In this document: in pieces, positions 19,547-28,738 of the stretch | Position numbering within the stretch: the first letter of the stretch is position 1 | How the letters are laid out: the number at the start of each line of letters is the position of its first letter | Source: an uncultured Alistipes sp. | GTDB taxonomy: Bacteria > Bacteroidota > Bacteroidia > Bacteroidales > Rikenellaceae | Length of the DNA stretch: 64,000 nt | Assembly: GCA_900539755.1 (NCBI GenBank) | Contig: UQDC01000006.1 | Location: 48,367-112,366 of the forward strand | Direction: 5' to 3' | Notes under the pieces: model-generated | Database searches by the model: none | The model's input: only the letters and a program-made list of their open reading frames with translations | What the model was told of the DNA's origin: nothing | Made by a program: the position numbers and the translations under genes

Positions 19547-19585
19547 TTGTAGTTCTGTCGCACAACCCTTTCCAGGGGGCATATA

Positions 19586-19634
19586 AGCATTATGGCAAAT
19601 GAAATCATCTCTGAGCCGTAATGCTCTTTTTTTT
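19586..19634 (+). terminator. Rho-independent terminator after tmk
   Basis: An 11-bp stem with one G-U pair (AGCATTATGGC at 19586-19596 with GCCGTAATGCT at 19615-19625) is followed by CTTTTTTTTAT. Confidence 0.85.
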
Positions 19635-19664
19635 ATCAGGAGATTATCGTAAATGAAAAATAAC

Positions 19665-20070
19665 TATATTTGTCTGAAATGCAGTGCGTTGATAGGATGG
19701 AGTACAGGGGCGCCCGTATCAAATGAGGGTCAGGTGAACCCATAAGGGTACTCTGAAGCTGAACTTGCTTCCGAACTCTGTGGCCATGAAAAAGCCACAG
19801 AGGGTATCTGGGCACTGTTGGCTGATGAGGTTTCGTGGAGGTCTCAGGGGCAGAGAACGGTGACAAGAACATGGATATGTCTGGCGCCATGTCGCTGAAA
19901 AGTGGACAGTCCGATTGCAAAAGCCGGATGGATGAGCGGATCTCCAATATCTCCAACAGGATGTATTCGGGAGCTTGTGTGAGAGACTTCCCGTTGTATG
20001 TCTAAACTGCCGGAAGAGAGTTTGCAGAAAGAAAATAGATAGAAAGAAGAGATAAATAGTTTGTTGTAAG
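19665..20070 (+). ncRNA. Candidate structured RNA or long structured 5' leader of the DoxX gene
   Basis: A perfect -7 element TATATTTG (19665-19672) with no matching -33 box would start a transcript near 19679. The next 390 bases contain no plausible reading frame. They contain pairable segments: CTCTGTGGC (19776-19784) with GCCACAGAG (19794-19802), a possible closing helix CAGTGC (19682-19687) with GCACTG (19812-19817), and ACATGG (19869-19874) with CCATGT (19887-19892). No terminator is seen before the DoxX ATG at 20071, which favours a leader (riboswitch-like) over a free RNA. It does not match tmRNA, RNase P, SRP or the cobalamin element by inspection. Confidence 0.4.
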
Positions 20071-21345
20071 ATGAGAGGTAAAAACGGATTCGTCGCTTTA
20101 TGCAGAGTGATCTTGGCGCTGGTGTTTATTTTTTCCGGATTCGTCAAGGCTGTCGATCCGTGGGGTACGGCCATTAAACTGAGTGAGTATTTTCACGCTT
20201 TCGGACTGGGGGCACTACAGAGTATGGCCATGTTCTTTTCAATCCTGTTGTCTTCGGTGGAGATGTTATTGGGATTCTGTACCCTGTTCCGTCTGGGCTT
20301 TGCAAAACGTCGAACGCCAACCTTCATGTTGATTGTGATGGCGTTTTTTACACTCCTTACGCTGATCTTGGCAATATGGAATCCCGTTTCGGATTGTGGC
20401 TGCTTCGGTGACGCCGTGAAGCTGACCAATTGGCAAACCTTCTTTAAGAATTGGATTCTGCTGGGGCTGGCTGTCGTGATGTGGATCGGAAACAGACCGC
20501 AACAACCCCGATGGAGCGCTCTGGAATATACCTCCGGTAACGAACATCATGGGCATGGCCTTGAATGGAGCCTCGGATTCATGTTCCTTTTGTTTTCGGT
20601 AGGGGTGGGACTGTACAGTTTGCGCCACCTGCCAGTAATCGACTTCCTGCCGTTTCAGGCTGGAACCGATCTGACAGCCCGTAGCGATACCTCAAAAGTC
20701 AATCTGATCACCACATTGATCTATAAGGATAAAACTACCGGTGAAAATCATGAATTCACCCTCAGTGATACCACGTGGTATGATACTACCCGTTGGGAGT
20801 TTGTGGATACCCGGTTCACCGAACACAAAAATCCCAATGCCGGTGAAATCCATCCCCTGTTGGCGGAGTTTTCAATTTTCGATGCTAACGGTGACCATAC
20901 GGATCAATTGTTAGCCACTCCATCCGAGTGGCTGATGGTTACGGTGACGTATCCTGAACAGCTCTCTGAAACTTGCCGGATGAGGCTCGCCTTGCTTACC
21001 CAGTATGCACAGGATCGGAATATTCCGATTATCGGTGTGACCTCGGCTCCTTTGACCGATTCGACGTTGAAAGTGGGGATTTTGCGCATCCCGTTGTATA
21101 ATATGGATGGAACCACCCTGAAATCGTTGATCCGGACTCATCAAGGTGTGATCGCCCTTAAAGATGGAGTGATCCTGGCGAAATGGGATTGCCGGGATAT
21201 ACCTGATTTTACACGCAGCAGCTCCATCCTCTCTTATGTAACGGCACAGACTGCGCGTACTCATGCCGTGTGGTTCATCGGCGTGTGTGCAGCAGTACTG
21301 GTATTGCTATATATAGGATATTTTGTTTATCGGCGTTGTGAATGA
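20071..21345 (+). CDS. DoxX/MauE-type membrane protein, BT_3928 family
   Basis: A 424-residue membrane protein. The first 140 residues carry four hydrophobic helices of the DoxX/MauE type, starting FIFSGFVKAVDPWGTAIKL and including SDCGCFGDAVKLTNW with a Cys-x-Cys pair, a hallmark of the BT_3928-like Bacteroidetes family. A fifth helix sits at about residue 170, then an extracytoplasmic domain (about 195-395) with thioredoxin-fold character, and a C-terminal anchor helix at about 395-420. The pairing suggests a thiol redox role at the membrane. It is preceded by the unusual leader at 19.7-20.07 kb and followed by a bidirectional terminator. Confidence 0.8.
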   Translation: MRGKNGFVALCRVILALVFIFSGFVKAVDPWGTAIKLSEYFHAFGLGALQSMAMFFSILLSSVEMLLGFCTLFRLGFAKRRTPTFMLIVMAFFTLLTLILAIWNPVSDCGCFGDAVKLTNWQTFFKNWILLGLAVVMWIGNRPQQPRWSALEYTSGNEHHGHGLEWSLGFMFLLFSVGVGLYSLRHLPVIDFLPFQAGTDLTARSDTSKVNLITTLIYKDKTTGENHEFTLSDTTWYDTTRWEFVDTRFTEHKNPNAGEIHPLLAEFSIFDANGDHTDQLLATPSEWLMVTVTYPEQLSETCRMRLALLTQYAQDRNIPIIGVTSAPLTDSTLKVGILRIPLYNMDGTTLKSLIRTHQGVIALKDGVILAKWDCRDIPDFTRSSSILSYVTAQTARTHAVWFIGVCAAVLVLLYIGYFVYRRCE

Positions 21346-21418
21346 TGTTCTTTAATTATGCTTGGGAGATGCCCTCTAAGAGCAGGAACATTCCAATAAC
21401 GCAATTCCCATAAATAAT

Positions 21419-21452
21419 AAAAGTGCCGCAAACAGTTGTTGCGGCACTTTTG
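21419..21452. terminator. Bidirectional terminator between convergent genes
   Basis: A perfect 13-bp stem (AAAAGTGCCGCAA at 21419-21431 with TTGCGGCACTTTT at 21439-21451, loop of 7) has A-runs on its left and T-runs on its right. It can therefore serve both the DoxX gene and the convergent GNAT-like gene. Confidence 0.88.
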
Positions 21453-21473
21453 TTTATGGAGGATACTGGTTGG

Positions 21474-22679
21474 TTAGTCTTTGCGGACCGTCAATCGAGG
21501 TGCTCGGGTAAATGGTTTTTCACGATCGAACAGGTAACGGTAGGTGGTGTGCATTTTGTGTTTTTTTGCACAGACCATGGTCTCGACCACACGCATCATG
21601 ATGGGATTGAAATCGCCAATCCAGGCCAATTCAAGACTCTTGTAATGGTTAACGGTCCCTTGTGCAACAACCTGCTCAAAGGTGTAAATCATGCCGGATT
21701 CAATCCCTTTGCCTTGAAATTCGGGAACTACTCCAAAAATTAAGGCAAAAATTCGTGTCGCTTTGCGGCGAACTTTCATGCGCCAGACAAACCGTAATTT
21801 ACCCCACCAGTTGAAATTTCCGTGCAGAGGTGCAATGACATTATTCAGATCCGGAATCATCAGATAGAATCCGATCGGCTGATCATCGTAATAGGCAAAA
21901 TACATCAACTTCTCGTCGATAATCGGACGTAACGAATTGAGCAAAGCCAATGCATGTTCCCGTTCGATCGGTTTGACCCCGACAAACTTGGCCCATGCCT
22001 TATTGTACACGGTGCGGAAGTCTTCGGCATACTCTTCCAGACTGCGTTTGCGTTTGTCCATGTGCTCAAAACGGTAACGAGGCTCCTCCTGAAGCCGTTT
22101 GACACGTCCGTAAACGTTTTCTGAGAATTGCCCTGCTTTCAGTTCACGCAGATAGGTGTGCTGGTTGAAATAGTTTTGGAAACCATAATTCTCGAATAAC
22201 TTAATATAATATTCGAAATTGTATGGATTGGCATATAACGGAGTAAATTCAAACCCTTTGACCAGCAGCCCCCACCATTGGTCCCGGTCGCCGAAATTGA
22301 TCGGGCCATCCATCGCTTCCATCCCTTTGGAGGAGAGCCACTCTTTGGCTGCGTCAAATAACAAGTTGGCCACCTCCTGGCTGTCGATCGACTCAAAGAA
22401 GCCACAACCTCCTGTGGGTTGTCCGTCTGAAGCGGCCGCTAATTCGTGGTTGTAAAATGCAGCAATGCGACCCACGGTGTTCCCTTGCTCGTCAAGAGCC
22501 AACCAACGTATCGCTTCGCCATTATCCAACAACTTGTTGTATTTGGGGTCGAAGCGACGTTCAATATCCTGATCTAATGGGCATATCCAATTCGGCTCAT
22601 TGCGGTATAATCGCTTGGCGAAGTTGAGAAATTCTCGGGCATCGTGCCGGGTTGTTACCTCTTTCAGTGTGTATGTCAT
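21474..22679 (-). CDS. GNAT-like protein of the YghO type
   Basis: A 401-residue cytoplasmic protein with no signal peptide. It resembles the widely distributed but uncharacterised family that includes E. coli YghO, with an acyltransferase (GNAT/FemAB-like) fold. Recognisable parts are WICPLDQDIERRFDPK near the N-terminus, WLALDEQGNTVGRIAAF, GPINFGDRDQWWGLLVKGF and GVVPEFQGKGIESGMIYTFE, the last resembling a GNAT acetyl-CoA loop. The substrate is unknown. It is a single gene sharing a terminator with the convergent DoxX gene. Confidence 0.7.
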   Translation of the reverse strand: MTYTLKEVTTRHDAREFLNFAKRLYRNEPNWICPLDQDIERRFDPKYNKLLDNGEAIRWLALDEQGNTVGRIAAFYNHELAAASDGQPTGGCGFFESIDSQEVANLLFDAAKEWLSSKGMEAMDGPINFGDRDQWWGLLVKGFEFTPLYANPYNFEYYIKLFENYGFQNYFNQHTYLRELKAGQFSENVYGRVKRLQEEPRYRFEHMDKRKRSLEEYAEDFRTVYNKAWAKFVGVKPIEREHALALLNSLRPIIDEKLMYFAYYDDQPIGFYLMIPDLNNVIAPLHGNFNWWGKLRFVWRMKVRRKATRIFALIFGVVPEFQGKGIESGMIYTFEQVVAQGTVNHYKSLELAWIGDFNPIMMRVVETMVCAKKHKMHTTYRYLFDREKPFTRAPRLTVRKD

Positions 22680-22714
22680 GATGAATGAATCGTTTGACGA
22701 TTATCAAATTTTGA

Positions 22715-22722
22715 CAAAAATA
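22715..22722 (-). promoter_or_regulatory. Putative -7 element for the GNAT-like gene
   Basis: On the minus strand TATTTTTG matches TAnnTTTG and lies 36 bases before the ATG at 22679. No TTTG is found 19-20 bases further upstream, so support is partial. Confidence 0.4.
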
Positions 22723-23403
22723 CGAATTATTTGGTGTTTTATGCCTTAGATCGGTGGTTTTGGTGCGGTTGCGGGTAGCAATATTTTATGGATAGTGGTG
22801 AAATTAACCGTTGGCTACTACCGATGCCAAACTGTGTAATGTCAATGGTTTGTGGTGGAATGCAGGGAGTAATTGGGTGTAACGGTAAATCTTTGCAGCG
22901 GTGCTCTGAATAAGGGAACCGGCAGGGACAAATTTAGGTCATTGGGTTGGGGTAGAGGATGAAACGGATGAATTGGTGAGTAGTGTTGCAGATGGAGTGT
23001 AGTCAGGTGTGAAAGCATTGACCTTATTGATTTAGGTCAAATTTTTCCGCTGAGAGATACTTTAATGCGGATAGATGTGAATCGGTCCAGGATATGGTAA
23101 TGGCCAATGAATATTGTATCGAGTGTGGTCATATTTCAAACTGCAAATCAAACTGCCAACGAAATAGTGCACACCGGAAGGGAAAACGAAAGCAGAATTT
23201 CTCGTGTTTTTTGCGATTACGGGTATATTCAGATTCCAAAGGCAGTAATGGCGGTTGGGACGGTTTGCGTATGTTTGATCATTAAGCCCTCTTTTGCCAG
23301 GCATTTTCTCTTCTCGTTTTCCTTTCACTTTTTCACTCTTTTCTTTTCACTCTTTCTCCCAGTCTCCCTTTCTGTCTTAGTCGCTCCCGTCCAAAAAACG
23401 GGA
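22723..23403. other. Gene-free intergenic stretch
   Basis: About 680 bases with no credible gene on either strand. A G/T-rich part (about 22740-23040) is followed by a pyrimidine-rich tract of TTCACT/TCTTTT type at about 23305-23385. The frames overlapping it (for example 23107-23424) give biased strings with no domain. Confidence 0.55.
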
Positions 23404-23440
23404 AAACAAAAGAGCGACACCTAAATGGGTATCGCTCTTC
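23404..23440 (-). terminator. Terminator after the rhamnosidase gene
   Basis: On the minus strand a 12-bp stem containing one G-U pair (23428-23439 with 23410-23421, loop of 6) is followed by TTGTTTTCC. It lies about 20 bases past the stop at 23459. Confidence 0.75.
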
Positions 23441-23458
23441 GTGGTTGGTTTTCTGCAA

Positions 23459-25588
23459 TTATAATTGAACCTCCAGAGGTGTGGTCGCTGTGTAGCTCTT
23501 ACCACGGAATTTGCCAGTGGCTCCCTCAGGAACGGTTACACGCAACAGGTTGTTTTCCATCGAAACATTAATGTCGCCGTATTGGGTCGGGATGGTGGCT
23601 TTCAATGGCTGCATCGACAGAGGAACCTGTGGATCGATCTCAAATACTTTCCACCCGTCACTGATCGGACGAATGCCCAATAACTCAGACGGAATCAATG
23701 CTGCGGGTCCACTACTCCAGGCATGGCAGAGACTCTTGCCGAAGGGACGACGATAGAAACTGTACTGTTGTACCTCGTCCTCCCGTACATCGTAGCCTTC
23801 CCAGAAACTGGTCGCTCCCTGGGCAATCATTCCTCCCCAGTAATCCTTCATCTCATGCAACATCCGTTCCGGAGCACGCATGCGGGAGAGAGCCATGTAT
23901 TCGAAACCAGCCATATAGGGCGTGCCGACTGCTGTGATCGTTGTGTCTGCTAACGCCTCGAGGATGCCGGGATATTGAGACGGTGCTGCAAGACCTGAAA
24001 TGACCGCCAGGAAGTTGGCATGACGGTTGGGTTGGCTCTGACCATCGGGTTTGCCACGCCATGCCTTCCGAACCGGGTCATAGCCACGCTCGTAAAGCAC
24101 TTTTTTCAGACTGTCGGCCTTCTTTTGCCAATAGGCGGCAGTTTGCGGATCGTTCATCCGTTCGGCCAAAGATACGGCACTCTCTTGTGCCCACCACCAC
24201 AATACCTGAAGTGCATTCTCCTTTTCGATATTGGTCCAATCGATAAACAGCCAGTCGAGACCCTCGGTAAATAATCCGTTCTCATCGCAGCGGCTTTCAA
24301 CCTCTTTGAGTACATTCTTGATGCGAGGCCATTCACGTTGCAAGTGCTCCATGTCCCCGAAATAGAGTTGGTAGCGATCTTGCGAAATGACCCACCACAA
24401 CGAATAGTCGGCAATGCCGTTCACATCCTCTTCTGCAATACCGGCCCGGCCCAAAATAGCCAGTGTGCGGCGGACAATCTCAGGATCCCGGAATGTATAG
24501 GCGTTGACCATCATACTCATGGCCAGGTCTCCGGCCCAAGGCAGACGATCTCGTTTTACACCGTCAAGCAAAAATTCGTGCATACACAGACGCAGTGTAT
24601 AGGCACTCTTGAACCAAATGTCGGTCAGCAGGGTGTCGTTGGATTGGAAATCTCCACGATAGCAAGCCGGATAAGCATAAGCATCGCACTCAACTGACTG
24701 AATCAACTCTTTTTGCGGAAGGTAGGCATACCGGAAAGCTACCGGGGTAACCGAACGCCAAACACCCTCTCCAACCTGTTCCAAATCGAAACTCTGTTCT
24801 CTGGGGCGTGCTGCTGTATCTACAGCCTCAAGAATTGACTCGCCTGCGAAAAAGTCGGGTTGACTGTTGGCTTTTACCACAATGAAGCCGAACAGTTGAC
24901 GACCGAAATCATACAGAGTGTCATTTTGTGTGCTGACGGGTTTCAGTCGTACGGTTGGTGTGTCGTAACGGTGGGGAAGGGTACCGTCCTTATATTGGGG
25001 ATAATGGCACGCAGCAGCCCACGTAATGCTGTCCGAAGAGGCTTCCCACCGTGTATTGTCGGTTGAGATAACCCCTTTGTCGATGCGCAGCGTCGGAGGC
25101 TCCTGCTCGGTCGTCAGGGTGATCAACAGGGATCCTGGTCCGGTTACTTTGAATTTATGAGGCTTCTCGCTATTTGCTGCGGTGTAGATGGTCTGTCCGT
25201 TGTTTTTGATTACTACATCACCGAAAGCGTTGAGTGTAATGAATTGCGGATAACGTGCATCTACCGGCATGGGAACTCGGAAATGTGTCCGATTGCTGGG
25301 TGTGTAATATACACCCGGATAGCGGACTCGCAAACGGGCATCCTTAACCAGTTGACGCATCAGCTGCAATCTCCAGGCCTCCAGCTCGGTGTCGGCGTAG
25401 AGCCATGGAGCACCCTGCACGGTGTCAGGTGTCGGAGTGACAGCAGTTCGTGAATAGAGTGGATCAACGGCAGATGCCGGATGTTTGTCTGAGCGTTTGT
25501 CGTTGTTGGCGGCCTGAACGGAAGAGAGGGAGAGGGTCCCCAGTACCATAGCTGTTGCCCATGTGGCCAATCGGGTTCGGGTTGTCAT
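23459..25588 (-). CDS. Secreted alpha-L-rhamnosidase (GH78-type)
   Basis: A 709-residue exported glycoside hydrolase with a signal peptide at residues 1-26 (ending VQAANN). An N-terminal beta-sandwich region (about 60-310) is followed by an (alpha/alpha)6 barrel with GH78-type motifs: DGVKRDRLPWAGD in the catalytic region, GLDWLFIDW, and GATSFWEGYD near the C-terminal side, the latter carrying an acidic catalytic candidate. A C-terminal beta domain (about 640-709) closes the chain. Such enzymes remove terminal alpha-L-rhamnose from plant or host glycans. No SusC/D pair or regulator is adjacent, so it is not in a recognisable polysaccharide-utilisation locus. Confidence 0.82.
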   Translation of the reverse strand: MTTRTRLATWATAMVLGTLSLSSVQAANNDKRSDKHPASAVDPLYSRTAVTPTPDTVQGAPWLYADTELEAWRLQLMRQLVKDARLRVRYPGVYYTPSNRTHFRVPMPVDARYPQFITLNAFGDVVIKNNGQTIYTAANSEKPHKFKVTGPGSLLITLTTEQEPPTLRIDKGVISTDNTRWEASSDSITWAAACHYPQYKDGTLPHRYDTPTVRLKPVSTQNDTLYDFGRQLFGFIVVKANSQPDFFAGESILEAVDTAARPREQSFDLEQVGEGVWRSVTPVAFRYAYLPQKELIQSVECDAYAYPACYRGDFQSNDTLLTDIWFKSAYTLRLCMHEFLLDGVKRDRLPWAGDLAMSMMVNAYTFRDPEIVRRTLAILGRAGIAEEDVNGIADYSLWWVISQDRYQLYFGDMEHLQREWPRIKNVLKEVESRCDENGLFTEGLDWLFIDWTNIEKENALQVLWWWAQESAVSLAERMNDPQTAAYWQKKADSLKKVLYERGYDPVRKAWRGKPDGQSQPNRHANFLAVISGLAAPSQYPGILEALADTTITAVGTPYMAGFEYMALSRMRAPERMLHEMKDYWGGMIAQGATSFWEGYDVREDEVQQYSFYRRPFGKSLCHAWSSGPAALIPSELLGIRPISDGWKVFEIDPQVPLSMQPLKATIPTQYGDINVSMENNLLRVTVPEGATGKFRGKSYTATTPLEVQL

Positions 25589-25685
25589 GTCAAATCGCTT
25601 TAGGATTCAGTTGAAAAGATCTTAAAATATTACTGGCTTTCATGCGGTGTAATCCACATCCATGGATTATCCCATAAAACCCCAA

Positions 25686-25716
25686 CAAATTTACATTTTT
25701 TCCTTCGTAAACCAAA
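25686..25716 (-). promoter_or_regulatory. Promoter of the rhamnosidase gene
   Basis: On the minus strand, a perfect -33 TTTG (25713-25716) lies 19 bases before a perfect -7 TAAATTTG (25686-25693). The leader to the ATG at 25588 is about 90 bases. Confidence 0.78.
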
Positions 25717-26321
25717 TGTTTTCGGGATCTGTGATGCCATGCGTCGTACGCTTCTGTGGAATATAGGGCAGGGTGAACGGCGTGGGATCGTAAAGAGTGG
25801 TCAGAAGTACGGGTGGGGCACAAGAACGGAGGTAAATAGAAAAAGGAATTGGAATTGTGTTGGGTATTGGGCTGGGAATCAGAAAAGAGTAGTGCCCTCC
25901 AAAAAATGCACAAAAGCGATGTTGATAAACGAAGCGTTCTTTGGCTGAAATGCAGTTGTGAAAAAGCCAATCGCTGGCCGACTGTAAAATAGTTTGTTAT
26001 AGGTGTTCTGCTTGCAAGTAGCAATCGGTCGTCTTCCAAAAATACATTTCTCGAAAATACATTGGGTGTGATCAGAGTAAAAGCCCTGATGGGTGAAAAT
26101 TCTGACCGATATTATGGCAGTAGTCTCTTCATCTCAATATTTCAAGATGAGGGAAATGAAAATTGAATCAAGAGTTTCGGTTATGGCTTTCCCGATGTTG
26201 TCTGCAATATGGAATCTTGTTGGAGGCAAGCAGGATTCAAGCGCAAAGAGTATATGTTTTCGTACGTTCTGCTGAAAAAGATCGCAGTCAAGGCCGTCAA
26301 CAGAAGGTGATATTCAAATTA
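25717..26321. other. Gene-free intergenic stretch
   Basis: About 600 bases between the rhamnosidase promoter and the 3' end of btuB. No gene, no strong repeat and no convincing RNA were seen. Short frames at 25739-25948 and 26163-26453 lack any domain signature. Confidence 0.5.
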
Positions 26322-26351
26322 TCCGGATGGGGAAGAGAAACTCCTCCCCGG
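26322..26351 (-). terminator. Possible terminator after btuB
   Basis: An imperfect hairpin (CCGG and CCCC/GGGG segments flanking GAAGAGAAACTCCT) sits just past the btuB stop on the minus strand. The following tract is only moderately T-rich, so termination is uncertain. Confidence 0.35.
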
Positions 26352-26360
26352 ACAGTCCGA

Positions 26361-28427
26361 TTAGTCGTTGGTGTCGGCTTTACGACTGCTCTTTTTCCAG
26401 TTCGGGGTGATACTGATGAAAAAGCCATAGTTGCGGCCCGGCATGGGGCGTGAAAGAACCGATACATACTTCTCATTGAACAGATTGTAGATCGAAAACT
26501 TCAAGGACAACTCTCCAACCCTCTCCGATACGAAGGTCTTCTCTAACGAAACGTCATTCATGTAGTATGGGGTCAGTACGCCCAATTTGCCGCCATCATT
26601 GCTCGATGTGGTATAGCGCTCGCTGTAGTGGTTGTATTTGTAGATCAGTGTAAACCGTTTCCAGGTTAAGCGCCCGGTGATCGAAGAGGAGTATTCGGGA
26701 ATGTACACAAGTTGTTTGCCGACCGATTGGTCTGCCCAACTTTTCGGCTCATCCTGGTTGATGGAACGGGTTTTGGACCAGTTGCCATCCAGTCGGATGC
26801 CCCATTCCCGACCCAAATCGACACTAACCCGACCTCGCAACTCAAACCCGTAGCTGTGAACCTGTTTGACATTGCTCGGAGTCCAATAACCTTTGGCGGT
26901 GGGCAGCCAGAGAATCCAATCCTTGATTTTCGAATTGTAAACCGTAGCCTCACCCCGTACGGAAAAACGACCGATGTCCCATCCCGCTTCAATACCTCCG
27001 TCATACGTGAAACCCCGTTCACAATTCAACGAATCATTACCTCCCGGCAGAAAATAGAGGTCATTCAGCGAAGGGTAACGGAAGTTACGGGCGATAGATC
27101 CCTTTACTACCAGCCCGGCCTTTGGCCACAGGATGTATTCGGCAAAAAATGCAGGGATGATCGGTGTGAATTTGCGGCCATAACTCTCTTCCCGCAGATC
27201 GAGAGCCAGACTGAGTCTCGGTACGGGACGGTATTTGGCCGTCGCAAAAATCGACGCCTCAACACGTTGTTTGTCGTATCCGGTTTTATCGTATTTGTCG
27301 TAACTGTTGACTGCGTTGAGGTTGACATTGGCGTTGGCCCTGAATATCCACTTGTCGGAAAGGTACCAGTCGGCAGAAAATTGCGCATACCCGGTATGAA
27401 CCCGACTCAAAGAGTGGATCATCTCAACCAACTCATCGGTGCCGTTCTCGCCTTTGTAGGTGTACAGCATATTCGAATAGCTATACCCCGCTTTGGCCGA
27501 CAGACTCCATTGTTCACTGTAACGATCCCAACTTCCTACCAGTCGAATGGTGGTTTCATCCTGTTCATTTTTCGATTCGTCCTCCTCCCGGTAGTTGACA
27601 TTGAGCATCGGGACCCCTCGTTTCGAGTCCAGGAACCACCCGGTAAACCCAAAACGGTTGTTGTTTTGTCCCTTCCAATAAAACTCTTGTAACAGATGCA
27701 GATCTCGGTACGAACCGTTTTTGTTGTGCTCGATCGGATAGCTGCCGTCGTCGTTGCGTTTGTTGAAGTTGACGTAGGGAAAGTCGTTTTTGGCGTTGGC
27801 GTAGTAAAAACGGGTCGATGATTGGAACTTCTCATTGCCATACTGCACCCGCAGGAATTCATCGTAGGTGCTGAAACTGCTGATTCCCTGGATGAAATTG
27901 AGCTTTACACCATCCAATCCCGGTGTATATTTCGTGTCGAGAGCAACGGCTCCACCGAGTCCTCCTCCCACAACTCCGACCGAACTTGCCCCATGATACA
28001 AGCTTCCTTTGTCAATGAAAAAGGAGGGGATCATCGAAAAGTCAACCATGCCGAGGGTCGGAGAGTTCAACTTCATGCCGTTCCAAAGAACCTGGGTGTG
28101 GGAAGGGGCCGTGCCTCGAAACGAAGCTGTGGCCAGGGAGCCTCGCCCGTATGATTTGATAAAGATCGGCGTATTTTGAGCCAATACGTCGGCAATGCTG
28201 TTGACCACTGTCTCCCGCAGGGTGAGGGTGTCAAGTGTGGTCATGGTTGTCCCGACATTCGACAGGGGACGACGTGCGGTGACGGGAACCTCCTGCAACT
28301 CCACGAGGCGTTCATACTGCTCTTGACTGGAGGTCTCTTTCTTTTTGTCCCCTTGTTCCTGGCCCCAGAGCGGTAATGCACTCGATAGGATTGAAAGAGT
28401 AATAAATGATCGTATGATGTGTCTCAT
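26361..28427 (-). CDS. btuB: TonB-dependent receptor, probable vitamin B12 transporter BtuB
   Basis: A 688-residue outer-membrane TonB-dependent receptor. The signal peptide is residues 1-22. A TonB-box-like/plug region starts near LQEVPVTARRPLSNVGTT, with plug motifs SIADVLAQNTPIFIKSYGRGSLATASFRG (only partly cited) and VLWNGMKLNSPTLG. The 22-strand barrel follows, ending with aromatic strand residues YGFFISITPNW and a 13-residue basic tail. The length fits BtuB-type receptors rather than SusC. The B12 assignment rests on context: btuG and a cobalamin riboswitch lie directly upstream on the same strand. The N-terminal half is less clearly diagnostic, and another corrinoid would be possible. 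Confidence 0.85.
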   Translation of the reverse strand: MRHIIRSFITLSILSSALPLWGQEQGDKKKETSSQEQYERLVELQEVPVTARRPLSNVGTTMTTLDTLTLRETVVNSIADVLAQNTPIFIKSYGRGSLATASFRGTAPSHTQVLWNGMKLNSPTLGMVDFSMIPSFFIDKGSLYHGASSVGVVGGGLGGAVALDTKYTPGLDGVKLNFIQGISSFSTYDEFLRVQYGNEKFQSSTRFYYANAKNDFPYVNFNKRNDDGSYPIEHNKNGSYRDLHLLQEFYWKGQNNNRFGFTGWFLDSKRGVPMLNVNYREEDESKNEQDETTIRLVGSWDRYSEQWSLSAKAGYSYSNMLYTYKGENGTDELVEMIHSLSRVHTGYAQFSADWYLSDKWIFRANANVNLNAVNSYDKYDKTGYDKQRVEASIFATAKYRPVPRLSLALDLREESYGRKFTPIIPAFFAEYILWPKAGLVVKGSIARNFRYPSLNDLYFLPGGNDSLNCERGFTYDGGIEAGWDIGRFSVRGEATVYNSKIKDWILWLPTAKGYWTPSNVKQVHSYGFELRGRVSVDLGREWGIRLDGNWSKTRSINQDEPKSWADQSVGKQLVYIPEYSSSITGRLTWKRFTLIYKYNHYSERYTTSSNDGGKLGVLTPYYMNDVSLEKTFVSERVGELSLKFSIYNLFNEKYVSVLSRPMPGRNYGFFISITPNWKKSSRKADTND

Positions 28428-28738
28428 GATGGAGTTGGAGATTTGCGGATTGTGAATGATCGTGATGGATGGCAGGTGTTATCTTGGTTTTGTGTCGCAG
28501 CATTTTGGAAAGTGCCGGGCGGTATCTGATGATAGTTGATTCATCATAAACCGTTTTGATCGAATCTGTTTAGTGTATTATGTCGATGTAGCCGGAAGAA
28601 ATGCTGAAGTGATGTAGTGGTGTCCCGTTGAAGAAAATCGTGTTGTGTTGTGTTGTGTTGTGTTGTGTTGTGTTGTGCGAAAGACTGTTTTGGGGAATCG
28701 CCTCTTAGACTATTGTTTGACCTTTTGTCCTGTGGTGA
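28428..28738. other. btuG-btuB intergenic region with a pentanucleotide repeat
   Basis: A 311-base gap on the btuG-btuB transcript. It contains no second cobalamin riboswitch, no TAnnTTTG element on the minus strand and no terminator, so btuB is most likely read through from btuG. A pentanucleotide microsatellite lies inside it (separate entry). Confidence 0.55.
28641..28677. repeat. Pentanucleotide microsatellite (TGTTG)7
   Basis: Seven perfect copies of TGTTG plus two bases on the + strand, that is CAACA repeats on the btuG-btuB coding strand. It lies about 215-250 bases upstream of the btuB start codon. Perfect short tandem repeats of this length are prone to slippage. Confidence 0.92.

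Noticed and set aside
19679..20000. tmRNA, RNase P or SRP RNA
   Set aside because: The segment lacks a tRNA-like 3' end with CCA, the RNase P motif GAGGAAAGTCC and the SRP GGAA-loop segment, so no known housekeeping RNA could be supported.
19636..20174. Minus-strand open frames upstream of the DoxX gene
   Set aside because: Their translations (Ser/Pro/Thr-rich, no domain) do not look like proteins; the structured + strand RNA reading explains the region better.
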